This document shows, in pieces, positions 63,298 to 64,000 of a DNA stretch of 64,000 nucleotides. Every line of letters starts with the position of its first letter. Positions within the stretch are counted from its first letter, which is position 1. The notes under the pieces were generated by a model. The model had not been told where the DNA came from. It made no database searches and saw only the letters and a program-made list of their open reading frames with translations. The translations under genes and the position numbers were made by a program. Source of the stretch: an uncultured Bacteroidota bacterium (GTDB taxonomy: Bacteria; Bacteroidota; Bacteroidia; Chitinophagales; Chitinophagaceae); assembly GCA_903906365.1 (NCBI GenBank), contig CAIVKC010000047.1, positions 24,008-88,007 on the forward strand, given 5' to 3'.

Positions 63298-64000
63298 ATG
63301 GCTAAATCTACCGATAATAAAATTGTAGATTATATATCAGGAATAGATGTTGTAGCAACCCCAGAAGAAGTTGAAGCAGTTCAGGTTTTCTCTAAGCAAC
63401 TTGTAGAAGACTATAGTTATAGTTCCCATCAAATACAAACACGTCCGCAATTTAGAGTAAAAGCAAGACCATCCGATACAAAGAAAGAATATCCGGTTGA
63501 TATTGCGGTATTTAAAAATGATAAAAAGAAAGACGATGATATTTACATAATAGTAGAGTGCAAAAAGAAAACTCGTAAAGATGGTAGGGGTCAGCTTGAA
63601 GATTATTTGCGTTTATCCCCGGCTGAATTAGGGGTTTGGTTTAATGGGCATGAAAGATTGTTTTTAAGAAAAATAGAAAAGGGGGGCAAAGTTCTTTTTG
63701 AAGAAATACCAAACATTCCAGTATTAGGTCAACGTCTGGAAGATATTGGAAAATTCAGACAAAAGGATTTAAAGGCTACCCATAATTTAAAAGCCATTTT
63801 TAAATCTATTAGAAATCATTTGGCTGCGAATACTGTTGGAGCAACAAGAGATGAAGTATTAGCGCAACAGTTAATTAATTTGATATTCTGTAAAATCTAT
63901 GATGAAAAATTTACAGCCCCTACAGATATAGTAACCTTTAGGGCTGGATTAAATGAGAAATCAAAAGACATTGAAAAAAGAATAATTGATCTTTTTACAG
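63298..64000 (+). CDS. restriction-type protein with HSDR_N endonuclease domain (partial, truncated by the window)
   Basis: Open frame from the ATG at 63298 to the end of the window, 234 codons so far, with no stop. Residues about 50-150 match a type I restriction R-protein N-terminal nuclease domain (HSDR_N type): KEYPVDIAVF carries the acidic residue, and YIIVECKKK gives the ExK of the PD-(D/E)xK motif. After it, GQLEDYLRLSPAELGVWFNG is the conserved helix of this domain. Proteins with this N-terminus are often fused to an N-6 DNA methylase, which would lie beyond 64000. The gene is AT-rich like its island neighbours. Confidence 0.75.
   Translation, partial: MAKSTDNKIVDYISGIDVVATPEEVEAVQVFSKQLVEDYSYSSHQIQTRPQFRVKARPSDTKKEYPVDIAVFKNDKKKDDDIYIIVECKKKTRKDGRGQLEDYLRLSPAELGVWFNGHERLFLRKIEKGGKVLFEEIPNIPVLGQRLEDIGKFRQKDLKATHNLKAIFKSIRNHLAANTVGATRDEVLAQQLINLIFCKIYDEKFTAPTDIVTFRAGLNEKSKDIEKRIIDLFT

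Overview
This window looks like a chromosomal segment of a Bacteroidota bacterium, probably of the Chitinophagaceae or a close family. The evidence is a set of promoters of the Bacteroidota type (TTTG, 19-21 bases, TAnnTTTG), very few Shine-Dalgarno sequences, a SecA of about 1,100 residues, a bifunctional MaeB, and many Sec-exported or lipoprotein genes of families concentrated in this phylum (GIN-domain adhesin-like protein, DUF4382, YXWGXW, large alpha-2-macroglobulin, outer-membrane barrel). The family-level placement is inference. No rRNA, tRNA or CRISPR array was seen.

Layout. 1-9.8 kb: rpsT, an exported M14 peptidase, a YXWGXW lipoprotein, a small GH20-like hydrolase, a GIN-domain lipoprotein, guaA, a periplasmic-binding-fold protein and a two-heme cytochrome. 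9.8-16 kb: a DNA-repair cluster (Lhr-type DEXH helicase, PdeM nuclease, and a histone-deacetylase-family enzyme overlapping pdeM by 4 bases), then an autoregulated-looking XRE/S24 repressor and a GT25 glycosyltransferase. 16-19.5 kb: secA. 19.9-29 kb: two tandem copies of a two-gene amidohydrolase cassette on the minus strand. 29-39 kb: deoC, a SPOR-like protein, an M20 amidohydrolase, a CocE/NonD hydrolase, maeB, an MlaE/MlaF-type lipid transporter pair and sucD. 39-56 kb: a 2,074-residue alpha-2-macroglobulin with an intact CxEQ thioester motif, an FAD oxidoreductase, an M90-type metallopeptidase, aspS, a membrane-anchored serine protease, rarA, elaA and small envelope proteins. 56-61 kb: a deoxyribonucleotidase, uvrA and a DUF4382 lipoprotein. 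61-64 kb: a clearly AT-rich island with an IS1595-type transposase, a rhuM gene one base behind it, and the start of a restriction-modification protein that runs off the window.

The two most interesting parts are the amidohydrolase locus and the right-hand island. In the amidohydrolase locus there are six amidohydrolase modules in four genes, and only two of the six keep the canonical metal-binding residues. In the island, transposase, rhuM and a restriction-type gene are packed together, and no right-hand inverted repeat is visible inside the window.

Most other genes are conserved housekeeping or envelope functions. Genome maintenance is well represented (helicase, PdeM, rarA, uvrA), as are nucleotide metabolism (guaA, deoC, deoxyribonucleotidase) and central carbon metabolism (maeB, sucD).
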